DNA of 64,000 bases from Prochilodus magdalenae. Its lineage: Eukaryota; Chordata; Actinopteri; Characiformes; Prochilodontidae. Shown one piece after another: positions 35,618 to 46,680 of the stretch. The translations under genes were made by a program, and so were the position numbers. The notes under the pieces were generated by a model. That model was given only the letters and a program-made list of their open reading frames with translations. It ran no database searches and was not told where the DNA came from. Where the stretch lies: the NCBI GenBank assembly GCA_024036415.1, contig JAMWET010000477.1, positions 1,221,001 through 1,285,000 of the forward strand, in the 5' to 3' direction. Every line of letters begins with the position of its first letter. The first letter of the stretch is position 1.

Positions 35618-35900
35618 TGTCAGGCTTCCGGCTCTTCCTAGCTCCACTGCTCCTCCGGACTTCACCTCCCAGAGTGGATTACCTGATGACGTCACTACCA
35701 CACTACCACAGTCCTCCAATCACTTCCACTCTAGGTCACCAGAATTCTAAATGCAGCTGTTCCCCATTACAGGTCTGTATTTAAGCCCCACGCATACACG
35801 CACATCTCACACTCAGGCCCTGTCCTCCGTGCTTTTCCTATACATGTACCACTCACATGTTCTTCCTCTATATTCTGCAAACTGTTCTGCATCTCTTTCT
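35618..35900 (+). repeat. Solo or truncated Gypsy-type LTR
   Basis: It starts TGTCAGGCTTCCGGCTCTTC and shares with the LTR at 32490 the order CTTC-CTCCCAGAG-GATGACGTC-CCAGAATTCT-GCAGCTGT. A TATTTAAG box lies near 35778. No coding region follows before LINE debris begins. The right boundary is approximate. Confidence 0.6.
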
Positions 35901-36149
35901 TGTTCCCTGCTTTAATTATCATAACCACCCTACTACATCATGACTCATTTTCTTCTTGTTTCCAGCTGCAGACCTTTTTCTTTCATCACAGTCCTCTTCA
36001 GCTGACCTTCTGTGCCCTCGCTTTTCCAGACCAGCAAGATCTTTCCCATTGGTCCTTTGTCTGACAGGTGCAACTGGAGAGAACTAAGAATGGAGTGTGA
36101 AGGTGGTGAAGTTGGGGGAAATCTTTGGTTCATCAGATTCAGGTTTTCC

Positions 36150-37190
36150 CTCACACTGATATATTTTATAGGAAAACTAGAAACATCAGCATCTAATTCG
36201 CAGAAGCTCTTCACCTCAATGCTACTCTCTTCCCCTACCACACACTGTTTTGTCACATGTTTTTTCTTTGTCTCCACTCCCCCATCAGACCCTTCTCTAA
36301 TTCTTGTCTTCTCCTCTTCCCACAGTTGACATTTCACAGCTTCTGAAATCCAGCAATCCAAGCCTCTGCTTGCCAGAACCCATTCCGACCACATGCTTCA
36401 GACAATCTCCCAGGGCAGATAGTGCCCTTGTAACAGTGATGGAGAAGCTCTGTGGAGCAAGATCAGACACAGTGGTCGCTGGTTTTGATTCTTCTTGATC
36501 TATCAACCATAAGATCCTCCTGTTTGCCTTTGCGAATCTTGAAATCAGTGGCTGTCCATGGAATTGGTCCCTACCTAGACAGGCACTCTTTGTAGGTACC
36601 ATGGATAAGATCTACACTCTGTGCTCTGTGAAGATTCTCCTATAGTCTAGTTATAGTTCAGGGTCCTCTTTACTTACCTTTTCATACTTGCTGTCATGGC
36701 AATAAAATCATTGGTCATCATGGCTTCTCCTACCACTGCTAATCTTTTCCTTTCCTTTTCTCTGAAGATGCCAGAAGCCTTGATGTAATTCTAGATAACT
36801 GTTATCAGTCTCAGCTCATGCTGCAAACCTGACTAAGTTGGTTAGCCCTCTACAACATCGGAAGGATTTGATATTTCGTCTATATAGAGGTCACCCAGGT
36901 GCTTGTTTAGCCTTTTGTCATCTGTAAAGATTGTCTCCTGTCTTGACAAAGCTTTACTTCTAGCTGGTCTTCTTATATGTGCCATCAACCCTGTTGAATT
37001 CAGCAGCACAACTTGTCTTCTAACTTTAACCATGTCACTCTGCTGCATTTCCTTAGCTTCACTGGCTTCCTGCTGCTGCCCACATCAGATTTAAAACCCT
37101 AGTGCTTCCCTACAAAGTAAAAATAGATCTGCTCCTCACTACCTAATGGCAATGATCAAAAACCTGTTCCTTCAAAATCCTGATCTTTAG
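36150..37190 (+). pseudogene. LINE ORF2 (reverse transcriptase) remnants
   Basis: Fragments in ORF2 order: NSQKLFTSMLLSS (about 36200); a DSALVTVMEKLCGARSDT segment and, after a stop, INHKILLFAFANLEISGCP (36420-36560), the AFDxVxHxILL region of LINE reverse transcriptases; SLDVILDNCYQSQL (about 36780); LALYNIGRI (36850); then CLDKALLLAGLLICAIN (36939-36990) and VTLLHFLSFTGFLLLPT, the C-terminal region. Frames change repeatedly. The clade is not determinable by eye; the fish LINEs with this C-terminal region are a good match. Confidence 0.75.
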
Positions 37191-37452
37191 CCATTGTAAT
37201 ATAACACAGGGTTAAAATGGCTAAATGCACGTAGGAGACTAGCATTACTAGCCAGAGTGATTTCATCCAGCTGTGACTAAACATCAGCCAGCAAGCCAGC
37301 GCCAAAACCACCTAAAAAAAATGTATTGTTTGGACAAAGATAAATCCCCCACTGCACTTCTATGTACTTCTGATTATCAAAAATTTACATCTACAGCTAC
37401 AAACAACAGAGTAAGTTTGAGGCACATATGAGAGCATGTACTCTCTGCTCTG

Positions 37453-37458
<6 letters not shown>

Positions 37459-37514
<56 letters not shown>
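37459..37514 (+). repeat. (AG)n microsatellite
   Basis: A pure AG dinucleotide run of about 56 bp. Confidence 0.97.
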
Positions 37515-37515
<1 letters not shown>

Positions 37516-38699
37516 AGATGAGGGTCAGGGTAATGCAACAATACAGAATGACTAGGAATGTTTTAATTGAACACCTTTTATTCAAAATGAGCACTAATAC
37601 ATATTTAAGCAGATAAATAACGTAAAATAAAGTATTAAAATAATAATAATAATAATTTATTCTTCCATTTAAATTGATTTTGAGTATTAATATGGCCAAT
37701 AACAAATATGCACCCAGCACTTATCATGAATCCAGGGAGACAGAAAATGCAGGAATAAGTCTGTGTTAGTTTGGGGAAAAAAGGTTATCTCAGGCCTCAT
37801 GTGCCCTCAGCAGCTACTCCTCACAAACAAATCCATGTCTGCATAACATCTGGGAAGCAAAACATCTGTCCCACACCACTTCCCACTTGTGTTCTTCCCA
37901 ACTCTTTCTTTCTAATGCTCCTCAGTATTATCTGCTGCAACACCACTGGAGTTGTGCAGGTATATCATTCCCTCATGCTTCATTTAACAGTCCCCCTTCA
38001 AGCCGTGGACCTACCTGACTGGGCTATGGGAGGTGATGTTCACAGAGACTGAGCTCTGCCAGTTTTGCATCTAGCCTAACACACTTATCTTTATGTTGTT
38101 ATCCTGCACCTGATTTGCTGAAGTCATTGCTCGCCATGATTTCTGCTGCTGCACAACTGTAATGTTCTTCATTAGCCCCTCACATGCTGTTTCCATGTTA
38201 ACCCTCTTATTGTTTGTTTGCCAGCACAGGTTTAGGCTTCATGGCTGTGATGTGTTTTGTGGCCTCCCAAACCAGTTGTGATGCGGGTCAGACAAATTCA
38301 TCCCTACATACTTTCACCTCTTGTCCTATGAAGGAATGGGTCTGTAAATGATCACCTCCAGTCTAATTCCACACTGCAGGCCCACTGTTGACAGTGCACT
38401 GAGGAATGCCTTAGGAGCTGTGTTGCATACTTACTCAGCAGGCCTCCCTAACAAGAATGTACAGTTTGGCTGGCTTCCTCCTCAACCTTTCTGCTTTCCC
38501 TTGTGCCAGTTCCACAGTACCCTTTTCTGGTCTCAGGACTGGAACTCAGCCAAAGTATAGCTGAAGAGCTGCTTTCAGTGTTCTGCCTTGGGGATGTTGA
38601 GTAGCACTTGTCGTGTAGTTCTCCTTCCAGGCTCACATACATTGTCACCACTTCTGTTGGCCGCCCACAGAATCTCAGCACCAGGGCTCAGCTGCCCCC

Positions 38700-39000
38700 T
38701 GGTAAACTCCTAGCATAACCCCAGCTTCATTCCTCCAGGGTTCCTAAAACTCACTTTGGGTCAGGGTTAAACCACAGGTAGCACTTTAAGTGCTTACTGC
38801 ATGACTTACTGTCTACCACCAATTCAGCTCTCCTGTTCCTACTAAGGTTCTGCTCCCTCTAGTTGGGTTGGCTGATCCCACTTTTGACACCAATGTGAAG
38901 TCATTAAGGAAGAGACTGAACCAGGAAGCATCTTGAAATGGAAATGCTCTTTATTAGCTTGTTAGCAACCATGCAGAGCTCATGGCTGCCACAATAAAAT
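38700..39000 (-). repeat. Probable LTR end with primer-binding site (minus strand)
   Basis: On the minus strand an AATAAAGAGC signal (about 38950) is followed by TCTTCCTTAATGACTTCACA and then TTGGTGTCAAAAGTGGGATC (about 38875-38895). TGGTGTCARAAGTGGGATC is a primer-binding-site-like string used by some Metaviridae elements. The sequence beyond, to about 38200, may be leader and gag debris but is not readable. This is inference from motif order. Confidence 0.45.
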
Positions 39001-39126
39001 CAGTTAAAAAACAATTACTATGTTGACAGCATTGTTTTTCACTGTTATAAATGCTTTACTACATATCTCCATATTACCACTGGATGATTTCTTTATCCAT
39101 GGAAAATAACCACTTGACTTTTCGCA

Positions 39127-39645
39127 GTGGTGGACAATAACAAAGTAAGTATAATTAGTTACTGTATTTAAGGAGTATTTGTGTATCTGTACTTTACTGA
39201 AGTATTTCCATTTTGAATGACATTAACTTCATTACATTTTAATTTCAAATATCTTACTTTTTACCCCCCCACATTATGTGAAATATGTAGTTTCTTTCGG
39301 CTTATTTGAGCATAAAACGTAACTTGTGAAACTGAAAGTAGCCCAAAGTAATCACACCAATCAGGGTAAAAGGGCACTTTGTTTTAAACTTGTTTTAACC
39401 CTTGGAAAGATATTGGTTCTATATCTAAAGTTTTGTATTCAGTGTTTTGTGGTTATGATCATTTTAATAGACATCAGTATCAGACTAATTAATGATACTC
39501 TAATAAAAGATTGCTGGACCAAAAATGACACTAGAGCCTTTTCACCTAAAATTAGTTAAGAGTTTTTTTTCGAATAGAATCATAATACATCATGCTACTT
39601 TTACTTTCTATACTTAAGTACATTTGAAGGTAAATACTTTTGTAC
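39127..39645. mobile_element. MITE-like repeat (hAT-type, non-autonomous)
   Basis: It starts CAGTGGTGGACAATAACAAA and continues with GTATCTGTACTTTACTGAAG. Near 39596-39645 it carries CTACTTTTACTTTC and ACTTAAGTACATTTGAAG, the pattern of a teleost repeat rich in TACTTTTACTTAAGTA. The terminal repeats have decayed and the right end is approximate. No protein is encoded. Confidence 0.45.
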
Positions 39646-40069
39646 ATGGTGGGGGTATCAAAGGAGGACTTTTTAATACAGTGATTAGAGGAATATTTTG
39701 CCTTGGGTAGCTGTACTTTTATACGTAATACTGACAGCAAAGGGTTAAAATAGGTACTGCAGTTACAATTTAAAACTTGGGAGAGAGTTGTCTCCCCCAC
39801 CCTCTATCCCTAGTAGTTGTTTTTTTGTTTAGTTTTTTAACTATTATATTTTGATAATATAAAATTTGATGATTTGGTCAAGTAAATGTATTACATAATT
39901 TACCTGTACCTTTAATGTGCACAGGGACTAAACCAGTGTTACCAGTAAAAGCGTGAAGCTGTTGTGAAGCTGAAACTTGGTCAGGAACCCTGACTTTGAA
40001 CATGCCTGGCAAGACATTTTACACTGCACTGTTTGTCTGGGTATTCTGTACATACTTGTGTGTTATTGT

Positions 40070-40110
40070 CTCTATTCTATTCTATTCTATTCTATTCTAT
40101 TCTATTCTAT
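40070..40110 (+). repeat. (TCTAT)n pentanucleotide microsatellite
   Basis: About eight tandem TCTAT units. Confidence 0.95.
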
Positions 40111-40429
40111 TTTCATGGTTTGGTGAACTAGAGGTGTTATACTATGCCTAAAGTATCTAACTACCTGAAGTCAGCAGCTTCCAAACCTTCCTATAGGGTG
40201 TTGCAGCTGGGAATCTATCTTCTGGTGTTTGTGTAAGTGTGTGTGTGCATGTATGTGTGTAATGTGAACCTCATTATTTTACTTTTTTCTCCAACTGAGT
40301 CTTGAATCTCCTCTTTTTCCCCTCTCTTCCTCTTTCTCCTATTTCTTTTCTTCTTCTTCTTCCTCCTCTGAACCTGGATGCTGAGTGGCCTGATTCATAA
40401 CTTTGGGATCACACTTAGTGCATTACTGT

Positions 40430-40790
40430 TATGCAAGTTAAGGAATCAAGTTATGTTATACAAATGAATGGATATTATTTAATGAATTATTGTGCGTTAT
40501 ATGAACTGCTTAAAGAATCTGTGTGGGAATTATATAAGCCGGTGTGCTGTGATGTGATAACGGAAGACTGATTAATGCAGAGAGAAAATATCTGGCATTA
40601 AGAGGGATAAATATGACAACGCTGACCATCGCACTTCCATTACACACCACTATAAAGCTGGACAATTAGCTGGTGGACGGCTGTGAGGGATGAAGCTCCT
40701 GGGCCTCAATAAATCCCTGTTCGCTCCGCTCCAGGCCGCATCCGTCTCCATTACTGCCTCTAATTTATCTCCCGCTCACTCACGCTGCAC
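40430..40790. promoter_or_regulatory. Candidate conserved non-coding element
   Basis: About 350 bp of non-repetitive sequence with many AT-rich homeodomain-type cores (AATTATTG, GATTAATGC, ACAATTAGCT, CTAATTTATC) gives way to a CpG-containing stretch (GTTCGCTCCGCTCCAGGCCG). It lies about 6 kb upstream of the cxxc4 promoter-like block. Enhancer function is inference. Confidence 0.35.
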
Positions 40791-41119
40791 TACACACACA
40801 CATACACCACGGTGATGCAACAGGAGAGTGTGTGGGCTGCTGTGTGTGTGGATGTGTGTGTGTGGTGACAGCAGCAGGGCTGGTTAGCAGTCAGTTTGGC
40901 AGGAAGTGTGTGTGCTCACTCCAATTAGAGCAGGATGGAAAGGGGAGAGTGTGTACTAGCATGTATGAGTGTGTGTGAGAGACGTGGAGGAAGGCTAACG
41001 GCTAATGCGCTAGGTGAGGCGGCGTGTGTATCGACTCAGGCAGCAAGAGGAAATAAGGCACCATTCTAAATAAACAACCCTGAGGACGACACACCGCGAG
41101 ACGAGCGTAATCTGACGCT

Positions 41120-41425
41120 ATATTTCTCCATTCTCTCTCTCTTTTCATTTTCTGCCTTTTCTGTCTCACTCTCTCAATTTGCTTTTTTCCTTTCTTGTTT
41201 GTCTCCTCTTTTCTCCTTCATCCTTTTTCTATCCTTCCTACTTTCCTTTTTTTGCTTCCCTCAGTCTTCCCTTTCTCTTTCTCTCCAGATCTCCCTCCTT
41301 GTTCCCTCCATCTCCTAGTCTCTGTTGTCCTGCTTTCCTCATTCTTACTTCTTCATCTATTTTAGAACCCAAAACAATCCATCCTGTCAGTCACCCCTCC
41401 CTAATCATCTCCTCTTTTCTCTGAA
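41120..41425 (+). repeat. Pyrimidine-rich tract
   Basis: About 300 bp of C/T-rich sequence. The associated frame (Phe/Ser/Leu/Pro-rich) is a composition artefact. Upstream at 40300-40370 is a shorter similar tract. Confidence 0.85.
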
Positions 41426-42771
41426 GAACCTTTTCTGGTATTGTTTGCGTTCTTTACCTTACATGTTTACACACTTCTCTTGAATTAGAATGGGGTCATT
41501 CATCGATGCAGTCACACACTACTAACTCAGCCAATGAGAAACAGAACCATTTTCCAAAATGTTGAGGTTCAGCCTGCTACACGTGTAGCAGCAGTCAATG
41601 AAATAGAAATGAAGTTTGTTTTTCTGAATAAAGTCACCCTTTCCAGACCAAAAATGCCAAATATAAATATATAAACAACTTATTACAGTCTTTTCTCCTC
41701 TCTTTTTCCCCACCTGTATTTTATACACCACTGTTTAAGTATGGATAATGTTCTACAGGTAACACCTACAAAAATGAAAATGGTTTTGCAGACTGTGATC
41801 CAGCTTTAGACACAAGGGGAAAGGGGTCATCTGTCAGGTGGTGTCTTGAATCTTCAACTTTTTGCAATGTTAAGGCAGGTGTGTGACACATCAAACTGGT
41901 CCGGAATTTCCCCCAAGTAAATCAGTGATGCACTTCATCGACATAACTGTATTTGTTAGAGGTTGTCCTCATTTCCAGTGAATGTAGCACACGTGTCATT
42001 CCGGAAGATTTTAACAAACGCCTTCCAAATAGGGCTCCCATTACGTGCAGTTGGAAAAATCCCTGTCAAGTTCTGAGAAACAGGTTCTGTTGCCAATTAA
42101 CTGAAAGCTGGACAAACAAAAACCACTATGGATATAGCAACATCAACCACTGTTCTGGGCTAATTTAGCAGGAGCCCACACCATAGCACCCATCCTCTGT
42201 CTCTGGAATGTAGAGTTAGCTGTGCCTCAATTCAATTCTCAATTCTCAATTCAACTCACAGATACTGGACGAAGACAAAGGGGCGATTCCTTTATTGTTG
42301 TCAGAGGCTACAATATTTCCTGAATTCTTCCAACAAGACGGATGTGTGGATTGGTCACGGGGAGCCAATCAAAGGGGTCCGTTCACCTGATTTAACCCCT
42401 CATCAGTAAACTGTCTCTGCAGGACCCTGACATGAGCATAACAGGAATCACGTCCCTGGCTAATCCAAGGAATTCACTTGTTGAGGTGTACATTATCTTG
42501 GAGTCTTTTGTATTGCTGGTTGAGTTGTAGTTCAGTGTGCTTTAAAGCCTTCCATACACAGCAGCAGAGTTTATGCTTGATGGCCAGTTGAACTAGATGC
42601 AACTGCGCTATACCTTAGTGTAATCCTTGCATATGTGAGGCGAATCTGGAGCAGAGACAGCTTTAAACAACTTAGTTTAAACAGAAGTTGTGTGTCCTCC
42701 TTTAGTAGCATGATATAACGCTACAATATAAACAAAAACACTAATTAGCTTTACTCTGTAATCTCTCAATG

Positions 42772-43040
42772 TTTGACTTTATGGTGGTGGAGAGTTTCTC
42801 ATGATACGTATAGAGCATATGAGCAAATCAGCTGTAGTGCATATAAATGTAGCTGAGTCTGTCTATTTGTCTCTCTATGTTTATCTTGAACTTTCCTCCT
42901 ACTTTTTCATCTACGAGCTAAACTAGATTGTAGTCAGCACTGCTACATGACCAGCAGTCTGCTTGCTAATATTGAAGGTATTGACCTGCTCATATGCTCT
43001 ATACGTATCATGAGAAACTCTCCACCACCATAAAGTCAAA
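42772..43040. repeat. Perfect 54-bp inverted repeat, 161-bp spacer
   Basis: The left arm is 42772-42825 and the right arm 42987-43040. Read base by base, the right arm is the exact reverse complement of the left arm, including the GATACGTATAGAGCATATGA segment. Immediately outside the arms a TTGAG match resumes after a 2-base offset. The 161-bp spacer has no coding sequence. It could be a young foldback/MITE or a local inverted duplication. Confidence 0.95.
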
Positions 43041-43465
43041 TTGAGGTCAGTGAATAAGCTGTTATATATACATTTTTAAGAATTTTTTTGTTAAAGCCTT
43101 GTTAGTGTGTTCAATGCTCAGCAAAGCTTTATTTTACTACAATAAAGTTTTATTTTTATTATAACAGTTTTATTTTTACTTAAAAATGTAATTCTGTGGA
43201 GCTGCAAAGAGGCAGTAAAAGAACCACATTTTGTTAATCACCAGAATAAACCCTTGTGTATGGACAATGCCTATGTACTTGCACTGTACAAAAAGGCTCT
43301 GTCCACACTATGTGAAATAGACAGCTATGTCCATAAACTTTTTAGTCAAAACAACCTGCTGAGTGCAGAGTACTAGGGACTAAGCTACAGCAGCTCTGCT
43401 AACACTGTGCACTGAAGCATGAATATAGATGGTAGAACAATGCAGCTGTCTAGCCTATTTTACAA

Positions 43466-43555
43466 AAGAATCAGAATCTGAATCAAGCTTTATTAGCCAA
43501 GTATGTTCACACATTTAACACAGTACACACACATACACTCACAAAAGAATTACCT
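43466..43555 (+). repeat. Dispersed teleost repeat, LINE 3'-end-like
   Basis: The string AGAATCAGAATCTGAATCAA followed by GCTTTATTAGCCAAGTATGT is a recurrent fish sequence (usual form AATCAGCTTTATTGGCCAAG) associated with LINE/SINE 3' ends. Only about 90 bp is recognisable and it runs into a short CA-rich stretch. Confidence 0.5.
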
Positions 43556-44059
43556 TTACTTTTATACCAGTTCAGGTCTTCCACCCATACTGAGGGAGCA
43601 GTTGTGACTGTGTTTAATACAGGCCAAAATCCCATAGCATACACCTGATGGAAATTTGCCATGGCACAATGTATAAAGTGTCCACTAACTGCAGTGGCTT
43701 TATAACACTTCTCTATGTGAGCAGACTCTTGTTTACTACCAACTTAAGCCATTTGTTCATTAGCTTGGCAATTTACACTCTGCTTATGTCATATGGTATT
43801 AGCTGTTATCGTAATAAGTTGGAATTAAGTGAATAAGCATGTTATTCGGCTGAACCCAAGTGCCAGTATTGGTACCAACAATAGTCAGCATAAGAGTGAA
43901 AACTGGGGAATTTGACTATGTGCTAAAATGAAAAAATTTCATCTGACTGTCAGCATTTTAAGTGTACTTATTAATGAAGTAATTCAATTGAAATTACAAG
44001 TTGTAATGTAAGGTGAATGTATAGCAGTATAACAACAAGAGCTATAGACTATTTCACAA

Positions 44060-44300
44060 AATCAGTCTAGACCTCTATTCATTCTTCCAAATCTATACCA
44101 GAACTACTAGCCTAACCCTAACCTTACCCTTACCCTAACCCCAACCCTAACCTTACCCTGACCTTGAAATGTAAAGAATTAAGTCACTTGAGGTCTCTAC
44201 ATGGACAAAGACTTCCCCAGCATGAGTATATAAACAAGGTCCCCACAATGTGGGATAAATCTGGTATACACACACACACACACACTTACGTAGTGCGAAG
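44060..44300 (+). repeat. Degenerate telomere-like array within a dispersed repeat
   Basis: At 44111-44160 there are about eight CCCTAA/CCTTAC-type units in tandem. They are followed by GAAATGTAAAG, GGTCCCCACAATGTGGGATA and a (CA)n run (44269-44284). The flanks match a known teleost repeat layout that carries such telomere-like units, so this is probably not a fused chromosome end. Confidence 0.55.
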
Positions 44301-45289
44301 TGGACCAGGCCACAACTCGCTCTCTGTCCAATTATTGTCTACATTATTTTGCTGGATCTGCTGAATGCTGGCTGTGCTTAGCTCTGGCTTAGTCTGTTAT
44401 TAATAACTCCTTGGAGTTCCTTTAAATGCTCTTAGACACAATTCACAAAAATGAAGTAACCCAGACCCACACAACCCTACAAATTCACATCTCCACATCT
44501 ACTCTGGCTGTCACATCTACAGACACTCAAAAAACTCAAATGCTCCTCCCTTCTGCTTTGATAATAGAACTGTATCAACCTCGATTAGGTGCACCTGCTT
44601 GTCTGCCCTCTAGCCAGTTAGACCACCATGGAGCCACATGCATGTGTCTTTGACCTAAGCCAAAGCCTCATCTGTGTGCGTCTTTACCCTGCTGATATGA
44701 ATAAACACCTCTGCTGAATGTCGTCCTGACTAATGAATGGCCCGTTATCCCTTTTCCTTCCCAGGACTGTTGGGTTGTGTTGGCTGATCCTTCCTTTATC
44801 ATCCTTTACTTAAACTACGCATTAATAAACATTTTATGGCAGTCATACTGTAATTTTCATTCTTTTTATACTGTTATGTTTGCTATTCTCTGGAGTATTT
44901 CCCTGCCACTGTCATCCTAGTCTCTCACTGGGGGCTTGGACCCCCACTTTGTGACAAGATGTGCAATACAAATACATTTGGAATTGATTTAAATCCTACA
45001 CAATTCCAGAAGACCAGAATCTGAAAACTCCAAAAGCCTAGAACTCCAGAGGCACAGAACTAGACAACCTCAGAATGCCAGAATTTCAGGGTCCCAGATT
45101 CAAAGTAATGACACTGAGTACATCAGAGAATATCAAAGAAGGGTCAAAGTGCAATGAAGTTCAAAACTTAAACCTGAAATATGTTTGATATATTATTGTG
45201 CTGATGTTTCATGAATTTGAGATTGTTTTACTTTTATAGCACTCTTCATCAAAAAAAAAAAAAAGTAGCGTCAGACTGTAATGTTATAA

Positions 45290-45853
45290 AGATAAAGGTT
45301 ATTAGGAACAATAAATGATGACAAATTTAGACTAATCTGGGCAATAATTATTATTTATTATAATTATTTATTTATTATGTCTGTCAGTATGGCGTTGGGC
45401 TGTTATATTTGCTAACACAACATGCAGACATCTCAGCATGGTTCCTACTGGTGTCCTACGATTATCCATCCCTTGCAGGTTAAATATTCTCAGCCAGGTT
45501 TACTAGACATGTGACATGTGACAACACACTTTTCATCTTAGTGCCTCCCACAGTGCTTCCACACACGGATTTGTTGACGTGGTGTTAAGGGTAGGCGTTG
45601 TGACAGTACAGCGTGTAGTCCTTAACAGGATGACTCATGGAGGGCATTGCTGCTTGCTAAATGTCTGCAATAGTGGCTGTTTGGTACAGAAATAAGGCCA
45701 GTCTTTGCTTATGTCACATACACAGACAAGGGTGAAACATGAATCATTTGCATGTCTCACAATGTCAAACCTACACACCAAGTTTCTTTCCTGTCAAGTT
45801 GATTCCCTCTGAATGCAATTATTTGTGCAACTGTTCTTTGAGTGATGAGTGTA
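45290..45853 (-). mobile_element. Same Tc1/mariner family, copy 3 (minus strand)
   Basis: The segment near 45290-45350 is the reverse complement of the right part of copy 1 (shared TTATTGTTCCTRATAA). The segment 45735-45853 is the reverse complement of its left end, including CACACCAAGTTT and the terminal GATGAGTGTA. The transposase between them is unreadable. Confidence 0.65.
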
Positions 45854-46048
45854 CAATGATGTGATGATTGCTCTCCTATTATTCTTTCTTTCGTGGATTT
45901 TACATTCATGGATTTCATATTCACCCCAGAAAAGGAATGCTGATGAATGAACCCAATATCCCCTTTTTAGAATGCAAATCTGATTCTACTGGTCATTCAA
46001 AGTAAAGTGAGGGGCAATCAGAACAAAAAAACAGATGGTAGAACCACA

Positions 46049-46049
46049 T

Positions 46050-46094
<45 letters not shown>

Positions 46095-46096
46095 GA
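46049..46096 (+). repeat. (GA)n microsatellite
   Basis: GA dinucleotides interrupted once by GC (46082). Confidence 0.95.
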
Positions 46097-46299
46097 TGCA
46101 GGTGCTGATGATGAGCCAGAAAAAAATCTCCATGAATCATTTTATCTTAATCAAATGACGTCTCCAATTTAATTAATTTGACATTTTCTTTCATAGAATC
46201 TCTCTATTAGCAACACAATCAGAGTGACACGCCAGTAGAAACCCGCAGATGGAGGAGATACAACTGAGAGGGAGAGAGAGAAAAAGAGAGAGAGAGAGA

Positions 46300-46637
46300 A
46301 TTTGGCTTTCCTCCTCCTCCTTTACTCTGTAGTAGTTTTGGCCTTCCCATGTACCTTTCTCTCTCTCTCTCCTTCTCTCTCTCTCATTCTCCTTTTAATC
46401 TTTCCTAAGCGTTCTCCTTTTTCTCTTTTTTTACCTTTCACTTTTTCTCTGTTTAAGTTTCTGCTTTCTCTCCCTATCATTTCTTTCTGTCTCTCACTGT
46501 AGCTGTCTTTTTCTCTAGCTCCCCCTCTCTGCCTCTCTAGCTTTCCCATATCCCTCTTTATCTTTCTTTAGCTCCCCTTCTCTCTGCCCCCTCTGTATTT
46601 AGCTTCCCCTCATCTCTATTTCTCTCAATTTCTTTAG

Positions 46638-46679
<42 letters not shown>

Positions 46680-46680
46680 T
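46300..46680 (+). repeat. Polypyrimidine (CT-rich) tract
   Basis: About 380 bp in which the + strand is overwhelmingly C and T, ending in a pure (CT)n run at 46639-46675 directly upstream of the GC-rich promoter-like block. It is preceded by (GA)n tracts at 46049-46096 and 46268-46300, so purine strand asymmetry flips near 46.3 kb. Confidence 0.9.

Larger units (their letters stand above)
39646..42771. other. No gene recognised
   Basis: It contains the pentanucleotide repeat, the pyrimidine tracts and one candidate regulatory block described separately. The rest is AT-rich with no coding similarity. Confidence 0.6.

Noticed and set aside
35945..36394. 149-codon minus-strand frame
   Set aside because: It is antisense to LINE-derived sequence on the + strand.
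38680..38700. GCTGCCCCCTGGT as a third CTCF motif
   Set aside because: The minus-strand reading lacks the YA positions of the CCASYAGRKGGC core.
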